The position numbers and the translations under genes were made by a program. The notes beneath the pieces were generated by a model. That model was not told the DNA's origin, did no database searches, and saw nothing but the letters and a program-made list of their open reading frames with translations. A DNA stretch of 64,000 nucleotides from Deinococcus peraridilitoris DSM 19664 (lineage in GTDB: Bacteria; Deinococcota; Deinococci; Deinococcales; Deinococcaceae): contig NC_019793.1 in NCBI RefSeq assembly GCF_000317835.1, positions 1,364,001 to 1,428,000 on the forward strand. The letters run 5' to 3'. The stretch's first letter is position 1. Each line of letters opens with the position of its first letter. Below are positions 1 to 8,536 of this stretch, one piece after another.

Positions 1-108
1 AACTTTTTTGTGCGCAAGCCCCTCCGGCACGAGGAATTCGAAACAACCGTGGAATTGATTGGCACCTTCTGGTCGCGCGTGGCCAGCACGCCCGGGCGGC
101 CCGCGTGA
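1..108 (+). CDS. Response regulator, C-terminal end only
   Basis: The first 35 codons read in frame from the window edge to a TGA at 106-108. They contain the typical receiver C-terminus: a conserved Lys-Pro pair (VRKPL) followed by a helix ending in a Phe-Trp pattern, as in single-domain Rcp1-type response regulators. The 5' part, with the phospho-accepting Asp, lies outside the window. The next response regulator starts one base after this stop, so the two are probably co-transcribed with the histidine kinase that follows. Identification as a receiver rests on this short motif and on the neighbours. Confidence 0.7.
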   Translation, partial: NFFVRKPLRHEEFETTVELIGTFWSRVASTPGRPA

Positions 109-109
109 C

Positions 110-568
110 ATGACCACGCCCCTCGTGCTGCTCGTCGATGACAACGAGGCAGACCTGATGCTCGCGCTGGCCGCCATCGAGCTGTCGAGCCTGAAAGCCG
201 ATGTCTGCATTGCCCGCGACGGCGAGGAAGCCCTGGAGTTTCTGCGCCGCAGCGGACGGCACGCCAATCGCCCGGACAATGATCCCAGCGTGGTGCTGCT
301 CGACCTGAACATGCCGCGCATGAACGGTCTGGAGGTGCTGAGCATCATTCGCGCCGACGCCTCGCTGCGCCGCATTCCGGTGGTGATGCTCACCACCTCG
401 GCCGAGCAGCAGGACATCGACGCCAGCTACGAACGGGGAAGCAACGCTTACGTCGTCAAGCCGGTCAGTTTCGACGGAACCGTCGAGGCCATGCGGACGC
501 TGGCCGCGTTCTGGACCATGCTCAACAACACGGTCACACCCAAAAACGGCGCGGGGCGCTCCTCCTGA
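110..568 (+). CDS. Single-domain response regulator (Rcp1-like)
   Basis: This 152-residue protein is a bare receiver domain without an output domain. The acidic pair is in LLVDDNEAD near the N-terminus, the phospho-acceptor Asp is in VVLLDLNMPRMNG, the conserved Thr is in MLTTSAEQQ, and the Lys is in YVVKPVSFDG. The long insertion between beta 2 and the phospho-site (EFLRRSG...) is typical of phytochrome-associated Rcp1 regulators. I start it at the ATG at 110, one base after the upstream stop; a longer reading from 59 only adds residues that overlap the upstream gene. It lies 14 bp before the histidine kinase and is a likely phosphorelay partner of it. Confidence 0.9.
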   Translation: MTTPLVLLVDDNEADLMLALAAIELSSLKADVCIARDGEEALEFLRRSGRHANRPDNDPSVVLLDLNMPRMNGLEVLSIIRADASLRRIPVVMLTTSAEQQDIDASYERGSNAYVVKPVSFDGTVEAMRTLAAFWTMLNNTVTPKNGAGRSS

Positions 569-582
569 GGAACGACGAGTCC

Positions 583-2418
583 ATGCGCCATCTGCTGTCC
601 CAAAAAAGCCTGCGTGCGCAGTTGCTGGTCTTGCTGCTGCTGGTGCTGCTCGGGGTCCTCTCGCTGCTGGTGGTTGAAGGCCTGCGCAACCGAAATCTCG
701 CCCTGGAGCAGGCCAGGCGCGAAACCCGGCTGCTGACCCGGCTGTCCCTGCGCGACCTCGAAACCGACCTCTTCGGCCTGGAGCAGGCGTTGAACGTACT
801 GGCAATCCTGCCCGAAGTCCAGACGCCGACGCTTCCCACCTGCAGCGAGCAGCTGCGCGCCCTCGCCCGCCGTTTTCAGGCCGGGTACACTTTCGGGGTC
901 GCCACCCGTGAGGGCCGGGTGGTCTGCGCGTCGCAACCCTTGGGCGAAGTTCAGCGCGTGACCGCACGTCCCTGGTTTCGTCAGGCCCGCGCCCGGGGGC
1001 AGTTCAGCGTAGGAAACTACGAGGTCAGCGTGGTGTCATCACGCCCTGCCCTTACCCTGGCCCTGCCCGTACCGGCACGTCAGTTTGCGCAGCAACACGT
1101 CGCGGCGCCTGCGGTGGTGTTCGCCTCGCTCGACCTGTCGCTGCTGAACCGACTTTCGCAGGTCCCGCAGCTGCCTCCCGGCACGGCCCTCACGCTTTTC
1201 GACCGCAGCGGCACCATACTGGCGCGCTTTCCCGAGCCGCAAGCCTACGTGGGGCGGCGCTACCCGGAAGCCGAAGTAACCCGTGGAGTGTTGATGGGGC
1301 GCACGGACACCGCCGAACTGCGCGGACTTGACGGCACCCTGCGCCTGTATTCGTTCACTCCCCTGATCCGGCAGGGCGAATCCCTGCTGTACGCCACGGC
1401 CGGTATCGACACCCGGGTGGTGTATCAGGGCGCCAACGCCAGCCTGCGGCTGTACCTGCTGGCAGGACTGCTGCTCAGCCTCACGGTGTTCACCCTCACG
1501 CTGCGCTGGGGATCACGTCGGATTCTGCAGCCACTCGACACGCTGCGCCGCGCCTCACGGCAGCTGGCGCGAGGTGACCTGCACACCCGCGCCCAGTTGA
1601 CGCGTGCTCCGCTGGAGTTTCAGGGACTGGCGGGCAGCTTCAACCTGATGGCCGCTTCGCTGGAATCGCGCATCAAGGAAGTCGAGCAGCTGACCCGCGA
1701 TCTGGAGCTGCGCGTGCAGGAACGCACCGCGCAGCTTCAGTCCGCCAACGAGACGCTGGAGTCCTTCGCATACACGGTGGCACACGATCTGCGCACGCCA
1801 CTGCGGACCATTCACGGCTTCACCTCTGCCGTATCCCGCGTGCCCGAGCTGCAGGCGTCCTCGCGCGCCGATTTGCAGCGGGTGCTGGCGGCCGTGGAGC
1901 GCATGGACGACCTGATCCGGGACCTGCTGGCCTACAGCCAGCTGACGCGCGCCGAAGTGGAACTGCACGCCCTGGAGCTGAGTCCCGTGGTTTGCGAGGT
2001 GCTGCGCGAACTGCACGGTGAGATCACACGCACGAACGCCCTGGTGGAGGTCGCACCCAACCTGCCGCCGGTGGTGGGAAACACCACGCTGCTGCGTCAG
2101 GTGCTGCTCAACCTGATCGGCAACGCCCTCAAGTTCTCCATTCCCGGTCAGGTACCCCGGGTTTCGGTCACGGCAACTCACCACGACTCAATGGTGCGCA
2201 TCAGCGTGCAGGACCAAGGCATCGGCGTCGAGGCAGGCCACCACGAGCGCATCTTCGGGGTGTTTACCCGCCTGCACCTGCCCAGTGAGTATCCGGGCAC
2301 TGGCATTGGCCTCGCCATCGTCAGCCAGAGCGTCAAGCGCATGAACGGCCAGGTGGGGGTCAAATCGGAACCCGGCCAGGGAAGCTGCTTCTGGATCATC
2401 CTGCCCAGCGTCAAGTGA
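583..2418 (+). CDS. Membrane sensor histidine kinase
   Basis: This is a 611-residue sensor kinase. A transmembrane helix near residues 10-32 is followed by an extracytoplasmic sensing region of about 250 residues, a second helix (about 285-305, LYLLAGLLLSLTVFTL), a HAMP linker and a short coiled coil. The H-box VAHDLRTPL follows with phosphorylatable His401, then an ATPase domain with the N-box (NLIGNALKFS), G1 (DQGIGV) and G2 (GTGIGLAI) motifs. The wide external loop resembles a dCache-type domain but I cannot name the ligand. The FAYTVAHDLRTPL form of the H-box is common in phytochrome-type and cyanobacterial kinases, which usually pair with Rcp1-like regulators such as the two just upstream. 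Confidence 0.93.
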   Translation: MRHLLSQKSLRAQLLVLLLLVLLGVLSLLVVEGLRNRNLALEQARRETRLLTRLSLRDLETDLFGLEQALNVLAILPEVQTPTLPTCSEQLRALARRFQAGYTFGVATREGRVVCASQPLGEVQRVTARPWFRQARARGQFSVGNYEVSVVSSRPALTLALPVPARQFAQQHVAAPAVVFASLDLSLLNRLSQVPQLPPGTALTLFDRSGTILARFPEPQAYVGRRYPEAEVTRGVLMGRTDTAELRGLDGTLRLYSFTPLIRQGESLLYATAGIDTRVVYQGANASLRLYLLAGLLLSLTVFTLTLRWGSRRILQPLDTLRRASRQLARGDLHTRAQLTRAPLEFQGLAGSFNLMAASLESRIKEVEQLTRDLELRVQERTAQLQSANETLESFAYTVAHDLRTPLRTIHGFTSAVSRVPELQASSRADLQRVLAAVERMDDLIRDLLAYSQLTRAEVELHALELSPVVCEVLRELHGEITRTNALVEVAPNLPPVVGNTTLLRQVLLNLIGNALKFSIPGQVPRVSVTATHHDSMVRISVQDQGIGVEAGHHERIFGVFTRLHLPSEYPGTGIGLAIVSQSVKRMNGQVGVKSEPGQGSCFWIILPSVK

Positions 2419-2473
2419 CTGCTTCTCGGCGCTCAGCGTTCTTGACGGACACGGCGGCGGTGGGATAGCGTTC

Positions 2474-2489
2474 ATTTGATCGATCAAAT
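2474..2489. promoter_or_regulatory. Perfect 16-bp palindromic operator (LacI type), distal copy
   Basis: ATTTGATCGATCAAAT is a perfect palindrome with a central CG, the classical geometry of LacI-family operators. Its centre is 61 bp from that of the second copy at 2537-2548. Both precede the LacI-family gene at 2598, suggesting autoregulation with possible looping. Confidence 0.6.
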
Positions 2490-2536
2490 AAGTCGAACAG
2501 TTCCGGCAGACAAGAACCGAGCCTGGTAGACCTGAC

Positions 2537-2548
2537 TTGATCGATCAA
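2537..2548. promoter_or_regulatory. 12-bp palindromic operator (LacI type), proximal copy
   Basis: TTGATCGATCAA repeats the core of the palindrome at 2474-2489. The copies are about six helical turns apart and 50 bp before the LacI start codon. No further copy was seen in front of the alpha-galactosidase gene, so that gene is probably controlled by read-through from this promoter. Confidence 0.6.
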
Positions 2549-2597
2549 TTCCCGAAAGGCACCAGAGCTGAAAGGAGACGACATCGCGCAGGCCACC

Positions 2598-3587
2598 ATG
2601 AAAGAAGTCGCTGCCCGGGCGGGCGTGTCCTACCAGACCGTCTCGAATGTCCTCAACGACCACCCGCTCGTGCGCCCGGCAACCCGGGAACGGGTCTTGC
2701 AGGCGATCCGGGAACTCGACTACCAGCCCAACTTTGCCGCCAAGGCGCTGCGTGCCGCGCGGTCCATGACCCTCACCTGCGCCTTTTTCGAGCATCCGAC
2801 CGAAGAATTGGGTGATCCGTACCGCAGCCTGATTCAGGCGGCGGTCGCCCACGAAGCCGACAAGCGCGGGTACAGCACCCTCATCAGCTTCGTGTTCCGC
2901 GAGCAGCCCACCACCCACCAGCAGCTGCGCCGGCTGTTTCAGCAAAAACGCAGTGATGGCGCCATCATCGTCGGACCATCCATCGATCCTGAATTCGCCG
3001 CCGGCACCCGACACTGGCGCATGCCGACCGTGCTGCTCGATTACAGCGGGCCGGAAACCGCTTTTTCCACGGTAACAGCCGACTACGCGGGCGGCGTGCA
3101 CCAGCTGGTCGATCACCTGGTCGCGCAAGGCAGACGCCGACTGGCCCTGATCATCGCGCCTGACCAGGGCACCACGGCCGCCGAGCGCCACCGGGGCTTT
3201 CACGAAGCGCTCGCGCGCCACAAACTGCCGGGCCGCGTTCACCCGGGCGAGTGGTCCTTCGCGGCGGGCGAGCGGGCCTTTCAGCAGCTGTGGGCACACA
3301 AACCACGTCCGGACGCGATCCTGGCCGGCAACGACCGCATGGCCGCCGGCTGCCTGGCCGCCGCGCGCACCCTGGGCGTACGGGTGCCCAAAGAAGTCGC
3401 CATCACCGGCTTTGACGACTTCGAGTTCGCCCGGTACACGGCCCCGACCCTCACGACCATTCACGTGCCTTACGCCGAGATGGCCGCACACGCGGTCCGC
3501 ACGTTGACCGAACTGATCGACCAGCCCGAGCGGCAGCCCGTCACCCACTGCCTGCCGGTCACGCTGGCAGGTCGGCAGTCCGCCTAA
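2598..3587 (+). CDS. LacI-family transcriptional regulator
   Basis: The 329-residue protein begins directly with the helix-turn-helix (MKEVAARAGVSYQTVSNVLN), followed by the hinge region (NFAAKALRA) and a periplasmic-binding-protein-like sensor domain to the end. The sensor domain includes the family motifs AIITGFDDFEFA and LTTIHVPY. The ATG at 2598 is chosen because LacI proteins normally start at this first helix. It is followed by GH4 alpha-galactosidase and is probably its sugar-responsive repressor. The two TTGATCGATCAA palindromes upstream are its likely operators. Confidence 0.92.
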   Translation: MKEVAARAGVSYQTVSNVLNDHPLVRPATRERVLQAIRELDYQPNFAAKALRAARSMTLTCAFFEHPTEELGDPYRSLIQAAVAHEADKRGYSTLISFVFREQPTTHQQLRRLFQQKRSDGAIIVGPSIDPEFAAGTRHWRMPTVLLDYSGPETAFSTVTADYAGGVHQLVDHLVAQGRRRLALIIAPDQGTTAAERHRGFHEALARHKLPGRVHPGEWSFAAGERAFQQLWAHKPRPDAILAGNDRMAAGCLAAARTLGVRVPKEVAITGFDDFEFARYTAPTLTTIHVPYAEMAAHAVRTLTELIDQPERQPVTHCLPVTLAGRQSA

Positions 3588-3864
3588 ACGCCAATGGGAA
3601 CGCCAATGCGTACACCGCCCGCCATGAGCACCACCCGCCTCGGGCTCTTCAGCCGGTATCCCGCGCTGCACGGCCCGTCGTGGAACGTGAGCGGCTCCTC
3701 TTGCGCAGCGGTGTTCAACTTCGAGACCATCCAAAACGGCACGCTTTCAGGCTCCTGGCGCACTCTCGTCACGGGCGTCACCTTGAAACTCCAGCGATGT
3801 GTCAGCGTGAAGAACGCGGTGCCCAGGTCCACTCCTCTCCTCCGCCCTCAGAAAGGTCTTGCCC

Positions 3865-5193
3865 ATGCGTCAACCCAAAATTGCCTTCATCGGTGCGGGC
3901 AGCACGGTCTTCGCCCAAAACCTGCTCGGTGACATCCTCTCTTACCCCGAGCTGCGCGGTGCCGACATCCGCCTGCTGGACATCGACCCGGTGCGTCTGG
4001 CGACCACCGACACGGTCGCGCGGCGCGTGGCGCGTGAACTTGGCGCCACGCCCGGCATCAGCGTCACCACCGACCGGGAGCGCGCATTGGACGGTGCCGA
4101 CTACGTCATCAACATGATTCAGGTCGGCGGCTACAAACCCGCCACGGTCACCGACTTCGAGGTGCCAAAAAAGTACGGTCTGCGTCAGACCATTGCCGAC
4201 ACCCTCGGCATCGGCGGCATCATGCGGGCGCTGCGCACCGTGCCCGTGCTGCTCGACATGAGCCGCGACATGGAGCGGCTGTGTCCGGACACCCTGCACC
4301 TGAATTACGTCAATCCGATGGCGATGAACATCTGGGCGCTCTACCGCCAGTCGCCCATCAAGACCGTCGGCCTGTGCCACAGCGTGCAGCACACCGCCGG
4401 GGAACTCGCCAGCGACCTGGGCATTCCGGTCGCGGAAATCGACTACCTCTGCGCCGGGATCAACCACATGGCGTTTTACCTGAAGTTCGAGCATCAGGGT
4501 GAGGATCTGTATCCGAAGCTGCTGCAGATCGCTGAGGAAGGCCGCGCGCCCAAATGGAACCGCGTGCGTTACGAAATGCTGCGACGCCTGGGGTACTTCG
4601 TGACCGAGTCCAGCGAGCACTTCAGCGAGTACGTGCCGTACTTCATCAAGGAGCGCCGCCCGGAGCTGATCGAGCAGTTCGGCATTCCCCTCGACGAGTA
4701 CCCACGCCGCTGTGAATCGCAGATTGCCAGCTGGGAAACCCTGCGCGCCCGTCTGGAAGACGACACGGAGAAGGTGGAGGTCAAGCGCAGCGTCGAATAC
4801 GGCTCCCTGATCATCCACTCGATGGAAACCGGCCTTCCACGCGTGGTGTACGGCAACGTCCGCAACGACGCCCTGATCGACAACCTGCCGGAAGGCTGCT
4901 GCGTGGAGGTGCCCTGCCTGGTCGACCGCAACGGTTTGCAGCCCACCCGCGTCGGCGGCCTGCCACCCCAACTGGCGGCCCTGATGCAGACCAACATCAA
5001 CGTGCAGGCGCTGACTGTCGAGGCCCTGGTGACCGGCAAGCGCGAACACGTGTATCACGCTGCCATGCTTGATCCGCACACCAGCTCCGAACTCACCCTC
5101 GACCAGATCTGGGCTTTGGTGGACGACCTGCTGGAAGCCCACGGCGAGTGGATACCCGAACAGTTTCACCGGCGCAAACCCGTCGGCGTCTAA
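3865..5193 (+). CDS. melA: GH4 alpha-galactosidase (NAD/Mn-dependent glycosidase)
   Basis: This is a 442-residue glycoside hydrolase family 4 enzyme. It shows the N-terminal Rossmann motif FIGAGSTVF for NAD, the YVNPMAM segment, the metal-binding Cys in LCHSVQHT, and INHMAF. GH4 enzymes hydrolyse alpha- or beta-glycosides through an oxidation-elimination mechanism using NAD and a divalent metal. The sequence pattern (CHSVQ, NHMAFYLKF) fits the alpha-galactosidase/alpha-galacturonidase branch better than the 6-phospho-glycosidase branch. The start is the ATG at 3865, with GAAAGG 8 bp upstream; a TTG two codons earlier is also possible. A LacI regulator lies upstream and GalM lies convergent downstream, so alpha-galactoside breakdown is likely. 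Exact substrate is inferred. Confidence 0.87.
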   Translation: MRQPKIAFIGAGSTVFAQNLLGDILSYPELRGADIRLLDIDPVRLATTDTVARRVARELGATPGISVTTDRERALDGADYVINMIQVGGYKPATVTDFEVPKKYGLRQTIADTLGIGGIMRALRTVPVLLDMSRDMERLCPDTLHLNYVNPMAMNIWALYRQSPIKTVGLCHSVQHTAGELASDLGIPVAEIDYLCAGINHMAFYLKFEHQGEDLYPKLLQIAEEGRAPKWNRVRYEMLRRLGYFVTESSEHFSEYVPYFIKERRPELIEQFGIPLDEYPRRCESQIASWETLRARLEDDTEKVEVKRSVEYGSLIIHSMETGLPRVVYGNVRNDALIDNLPEGCCVEVPCLVDRNGLQPTRVGGLPPQLAALMQTNINVQALTVEALVTGKREHVYHAAMLDPHTSSELTLDQIWALVDDLLEAHGEWIPEQFHRRKPVGV

Positions 5194-5196
5194 GTC

Positions 5197-5226
5197 AAAA
5201 GAGAACAAAAGAGAACAAAAGAGAAG
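5197..5226 (+). repeat. Three tandem 10-bp units
   Basis: AAAAGAGAAC occurs twice in a row (5197-5216) and a third time with the last base changed to G. It sits between the GH4 stop codon and the downstream terminator. It is probably a replication-slippage repeat without function. Confidence 0.6.
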
Positions 5227-5250
5227 AAGTGGGCCGCGGCCCACTTCTTC
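5223..5250. terminator. Bidirectional terminator between convergent genes
   Basis: A perfect 28-bp palindrome centred on CCGCGG (arms GAAGAAGTGGGCC) lies between the convergent GH4 and galM genes and can fold on both strands. There is no strong T-run, but the position makes a shared terminator the natural reading. Confidence 0.7.
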
Positions 5251-5297
5251 CTTGGATGCACTGCATCACGCTGACATCCTTACACCCTTGTTGTGCC

Positions 5298-6395
5298 TCA
5301 GCCTGCTCCGCGGGTCTTGAAGGCGTACACCGTGCGAGACGTGAAACGCTGCCCTGGCTCCAGAATGACACTGGGAAAGTGCGGCTGATTGGGGGAGTCC
5401 GGAAAGTGCTGGGGTTCCAGACAGATGGCCGAACGGTAGCCGTAACGCCGTCCACCTTTGCCGCTGATCTGCCCATCAAGAAAGTTGCCAGAGTACACCT
5501 GCAGACCCGGCTCGGTCGTCAGCACCTGCAATTCCCGCCCGGTCGTAGCGTGATACAAGGTGGCGGCAGGTTTCAACTCTGGCCCTCCCCGCAGGACAAA
5601 ATTGTGGTCGTAGCCTCCGGCGAAGCGCAGCTGCTCGTTCTCCCGGTCGATGGCTTCCCCGATCGGGTGGGGCTCGCGGAAGTCAAACGGCGTTCCCTCG
5701 ACCGGCTGAATGCTGCCCGTCGGAATAAGAGAAGCGTCCACCGGGGTGATGCCGTCAGCGAATACGGTCAACTGGTGTCCGAGGATATCCTCGCGAACGT
5801 CACCGCTCAGGTTCCAGTACGAGTGATGGGTGAGGTTGACCGGTGTGGGCGCGTCGGTGGTGGCCTCGTAATCGATGCGCAGCGCCTGGTCCTGGGTCAG
5901 CGTATAAGTCACCTGGACCGCCAGGTTACCCGGATAACCTTCCTCGCCGTCCGGGCTGAGACGCGAGAACTCGGCGCAGGGGCCGTCCGGTCCGAGGTAG
6001 GTCCGCACGTCCCAAACCTGCTGGTCAAAACCCTGTTCACCACCGTGCAGGGCGTTGGGACCGTTGTTCCGGGCGAGAGAGTAGTTGTGGCCCAGCAAGC
6101 TGAACTGACCTCCCGCGATGCGGTTGGCGCAGCGGCCCACGGTGGCGCCGAAAAAAGGAGACTGTGCATGGTCAAAATACGGCTCGGGCCGGTCGTGACC
6201 CAGCACCACGTCCTCCAGGGTGCCTTTCCGGTCCGGGGCCAGCAGCCTCACGAGAAGCGCACCGTAATTGGTAAGCTCCGCACGCATGCCTCCAAGAAGC
6301 TGCAGCGTACACAGGAAAAGGGCTTGTCCACCCTGCGCCGTACCCCAGGGTTGCTGTATCGCTGTCGCGCCGGTGTTTGGTTGCAGTTCACTCAT
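5298..6395 (-). CDS. galM: Aldose 1-epimerase (galactose mutarotase)
   Basis: This 365-residue protein is a galactose mutarotase-fold enzyme that interconverts alpha and beta anomers of aldoses. The family landmarks are visible: GRCANRIAGG, NGPNALHGG, the catalytic His in NLTHHSYWNL, the Asp of FAGGYDHNFVL, and the catalytic Glu near the C-terminus in ICLEPQHFPDSPN. The ATG at 6395 gives the usual family length; the reading frame stays open upstream but that extension has no resemblance to the family. It converges on the GH4 alpha-galactosidase gene and fits galactose release and entry into metabolism. A GAGGTCGACC stretch lies upstream of the start. Confidence 0.92.
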   Translation of the reverse strand: MSELQPNTGATAIQQPWGTAQGGQALFLCTLQLLGGMRAELTNYGALLVRLLAPDRKGTLEDVVLGHDRPEPYFDHAQSPFFGATVGRCANRIAGGQFSLLGHNYSLARNNGPNALHGGEQGFDQQVWDVRTYLGPDGPCAEFSRLSPDGEEGYPGNLAVQVTYTLTQDQALRIDYEATTDAPTPVNLTHHSYWNLSGDVREDILGHQLTVFADGITPVDASLIPTGSIQPVEGTPFDFREPHPIGEAIDRENEQLRFAGGYDHNFVLRGGPELKPAATLYHATTGRELQVLTTEPGLQVYSGNFLDGQISGKGGRRYGYRSAICLEPQHFPDSPNQPHFPSVILEPGQRFTSRTVYAFKTRGAG

Positions 6396-6646
6396 GACAG
6401 GTCGACCTCGTGTCTTTCCGCCGGATTTCTGACCTCGAACGTGTCGGCGTGGCGGGAACAAACCCACTTTACGCGCACGCTCCCTGCACTTTGATGCACG
6501 AAAGCACCGGAAGGGACTTCTGATGTTGTTCACGCACGCCTTTCGTGCCGCCCGTTCGGCCCTCGGGCGGCCGTCCCGCGCCATCTTCTGCCCCACGCCC
6601 GAACGGCCTGCCGTGACCAGCCGCGCTCTATAACGGGACAGCCTTT

Positions 6647-6652
6647 TATAGT
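6647..6652 (+). promoter_or_regulatory. -10 box of a leaderless transcript
   Basis: TATAGT is followed by exactly 6 bases and then the ATG at 6659, so transcription should start at or next to the A of the start codon. No Shine-Dalgarno sequence is present. The same spacing recurs at several other genes in this window. Confidence 0.65.
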
Positions 6653-6658
6653 AACGGC

Positions 6659-7789
6659 ATGCCCGCTTCAGAACCCGCTCCGCTTCGTCCACAAGACGAG
6701 CCCCCGCTGCTCGCGTACCTGCGTCACCTGGTGAACCTCACGGGTCCCAGCGGCAGTGAAGAAGACGTGGTCCGCGCCGTCGCGCAGCTCGCGCGGCCCC
6801 TGGCCGACACGGTCGAAGTCGACGCCCCCGGGAACGTCATCGTGACCCGCCGCGCCGCGCAGGACGGCGCGCGTCGTCTGATCATCGCAACGCACATGGA
6901 CGAGGTGGGTTTCCGGGTGCGTCAGGTCACCCGTGAGGGATTCTTGCGTCTCGAGAAAGTCGGGGGCACCGACGACCGCATCCTGCCCGCCCAGCGCGTG
7001 TGGATCCGCACGGACAGCGCGCGCCTGCTGGGCGTGATCGGCACCAAGAGCGCGCACCTGCTCACGGACCCGGACCGGGCCAAGGTCGTGCCGTACCCCG
7101 AACTGTACGTGGACATCGGCGCGCGGGATGCCGAGGCGGCGAGTGCCATGGGCGTGCGTCCGGGTGACCCGGTGGGGTTCGTGGGTGAGCTGACCGAACT
7201 GGGCGCGGGAAGTGGCCGCTTCACCGGGCACGCCCTGGACGACCGGGCCGGCTGCGCGGTGCTGCTCTCGCTGCTGGAGCGCTACCGGGACAACGCGCCG
7301 CCCGTCACCATCATCGCCGCCTTTACCGTGCAAGAAGAAGTCGGTTTACGCGGCGCCCAGGGCGTCGCTCGCCGCATCGAGGCCGACGTGGCCCTGGCGC
7401 TCGACATGACCGCCGCCGACGACACACCCGACACGGGCGGCGGCCATTTGACGCTCGGTGCGGGCGCCGCCCTGAAAGTCATGGATTTCTCCACGCTCGC
7501 GCATCCGGCGGTGCGCCGCGGTCTTCAGCAGGCAGCCGACCAGGCAGGATTGAACGTGCAGCACGAACTGATGCGCGGCATCGGCACCGACGCCGGGGCG
7601 CTGCAGTTCGGCGGTCAAGGCATCCCGACAGGCGCCGTTTCGGTGGCCAACCGGTACACGCACAGCCCGGTCGAGGTGCTCGACGTGCAGGACCTGCAGG
7701 GCGCGCTGGACCTGCTCGACGCGTTCGCCGCACGACTTCCCGACCTCGACCTGCGTTTTGTGGACCTCCCCGAAGCAGTGGGAGGCTGA
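6659..7789 (+). CDS. M42-family metalloaminopeptidase
   Basis: A 376-residue di-zinc aminopeptidase of the M42 family (YsdC/FrvX/TET-like). Metal-binding and catalytic motifs are all present: THMDEVGF, LDDRAGC, QEEVGLRGA (catalytic Glu followed by a metal Glu), ALDMTAADDTP and the C-terminal RYTHSPVE. Such enzymes assemble into large cytosolic shells that trim peptides from the N-terminus. The protein has about 15 extra residues before the usual family start, so the true start could be slightly downstream, but the perfectly placed -10 box supports the ATG at 6659. It stands alone, divergent from galM. Confidence 0.9.
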   Translation: MPASEPAPLRPQDEPPLLAYLRHLVNLTGPSGSEEDVVRAVAQLARPLADTVEVDAPGNVIVTRRAAQDGARRLIIATHMDEVGFRVRQVTREGFLRLEKVGGTDDRILPAQRVWIRTDSARLLGVIGTKSAHLLTDPDRAKVVPYPELYVDIGARDAEAASAMGVRPGDPVGFVGELTELGAGSGRFTGHALDDRAGCAVLLSLLERYRDNAPPVTIIAAFTVQEEVGLRGAQGVARRIEADVALALDMTAADDTPDTGGGHLTLGAGAALKVMDFSTLAHPAVRRGLQQAADQAGLNVQHELMRGIGTDAGALQFGGQGIPTGAVSVANRYTHSPVEVLDVQDLQGALDLLDAFAARLPDLDLRFVDLPEAVGG

Positions 7790-8017
7790 GCTCGGCAGGA
7801 TTCTTTTACGGCCGATCAAGCTGGGCTGTTGATTTCACTCAGGATTTTGTAGTCGTTCAATGCGACCCGGATTCAGGCAGCCCGTGCGTTGCCTGCGCTG
7901 GTCATGCCTGGACACAACCGAACGGTGCGCCCGTGACGGCGAGAGGTGCAAGCGGTTTCATGCAATTTTGCGACAACGGGCACGGGGCTGCCCCATACTC
8001 GGTGGGGAGGTCAGGAC

Positions 8018-8527
8018 ATGACCGTACGCATCGAAGGACGCCTGGGAGGCGTGACAAACGGATACGACTTTCGCCTGCAGGGAAACGAAGCAGGACTGAG
8101 CGGCCGGATCGGCGGCTTGCTGCGCGGCAAGAGCGTGAAGCTGCAGCGCCGCACCTCGCAGACGAACGGTCGCGTGGGCGGCGTGGTGGTCGGCTTCAGC
8201 GTTTCGGGTGAGGTGAACGCGCAGGGCGTCGATGCCCGTCTGGGCGGCACGGTCAACGGTGACAGCGTACGTGTAGAGATCGGCGCTCAGCGTGCCCGTG
8301 GCCGCTTCAGCGGTCGCCTGAGCGGCAAGGACGTGGACCTCACCCTCGGGGCAGGGCAGCTCTCCGGGCGAATCGGCGGACGCCTCGACGGCAAAGACGT
8401 CCGTGCCCGCTTCGAAGGTCCGGTAGAGCTGGCCGTGCTGGCCGCTGTACTGGCATTCAAGGCCCTGGAGGACCAGAATCAGCGTGAGCAGCGCGCCGGA
8501 CGCGCAGGCCGCGACCGACGCGGCTGA
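8018..8527 (+). CDS. Protein of six exact 22-residue repeats (unknown function)
   Basis: This 169-residue protein consists almost entirely of six back-to-back 22-residue units starting at residue 6. The consensus is G-R-(hydrophobic)-G-G-x-x-x-G-x-(S/D)-V-x-(hydrophobic) followed by about eight variable residues; examples of unit starts are GRLGGVTNG, GRIGGLLRGKSV, GRVGGVVVG, ARLGGTVNGDSV, GRFSGRLSGKDV and GRIGGRLDGKDV. Exact periodicity with alternating hydrophobic and glycine positions suggests a beta-solenoid or stacked beta-hairpins. A hydrophobic stretch (LAVLAAVLAF) and a charged Arg-rich tail follow. There is no signal peptide. The ATG at 8018 has GGGGAGGT upstream. I do not recognise the family. 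Confidence 0.85.
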   Translation: MTVRIEGRLGGVTNGYDFRLQGNEAGLSGRIGGLLRGKSVKLQRRTSQTNGRVGGVVVGFSVSGEVNAQGVDARLGGTVNGDSVRVEIGAQRARGRFSGRLSGKDVDLTLGAGQLSGRIGGRLDGKDVRARFEGPVELAVLAAVLAFKALEDQNQREQRAGRAGRDRRG

Positions 8528-8536
8528 CCGCACCGG

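Noticed and set aside
448..936. Long minus-strand frames opposite the response regulator and kinase
   Set aside because: They mirror high-GC codon bias of the real plus-strand genes and encode no known domains.
3594..3932. 112-codon frame between LacI and GH4
   Set aside because: No ribosome site or family; it overlaps the GH4 start in another frame and has no coding-like composition. The region is more likely untranslated.
5197..5226. Tandem 10-bp units as a possible CRISPR or VNTR array
   Set aside because: Only three contiguous units without spacers; a slippage repeat explains it.
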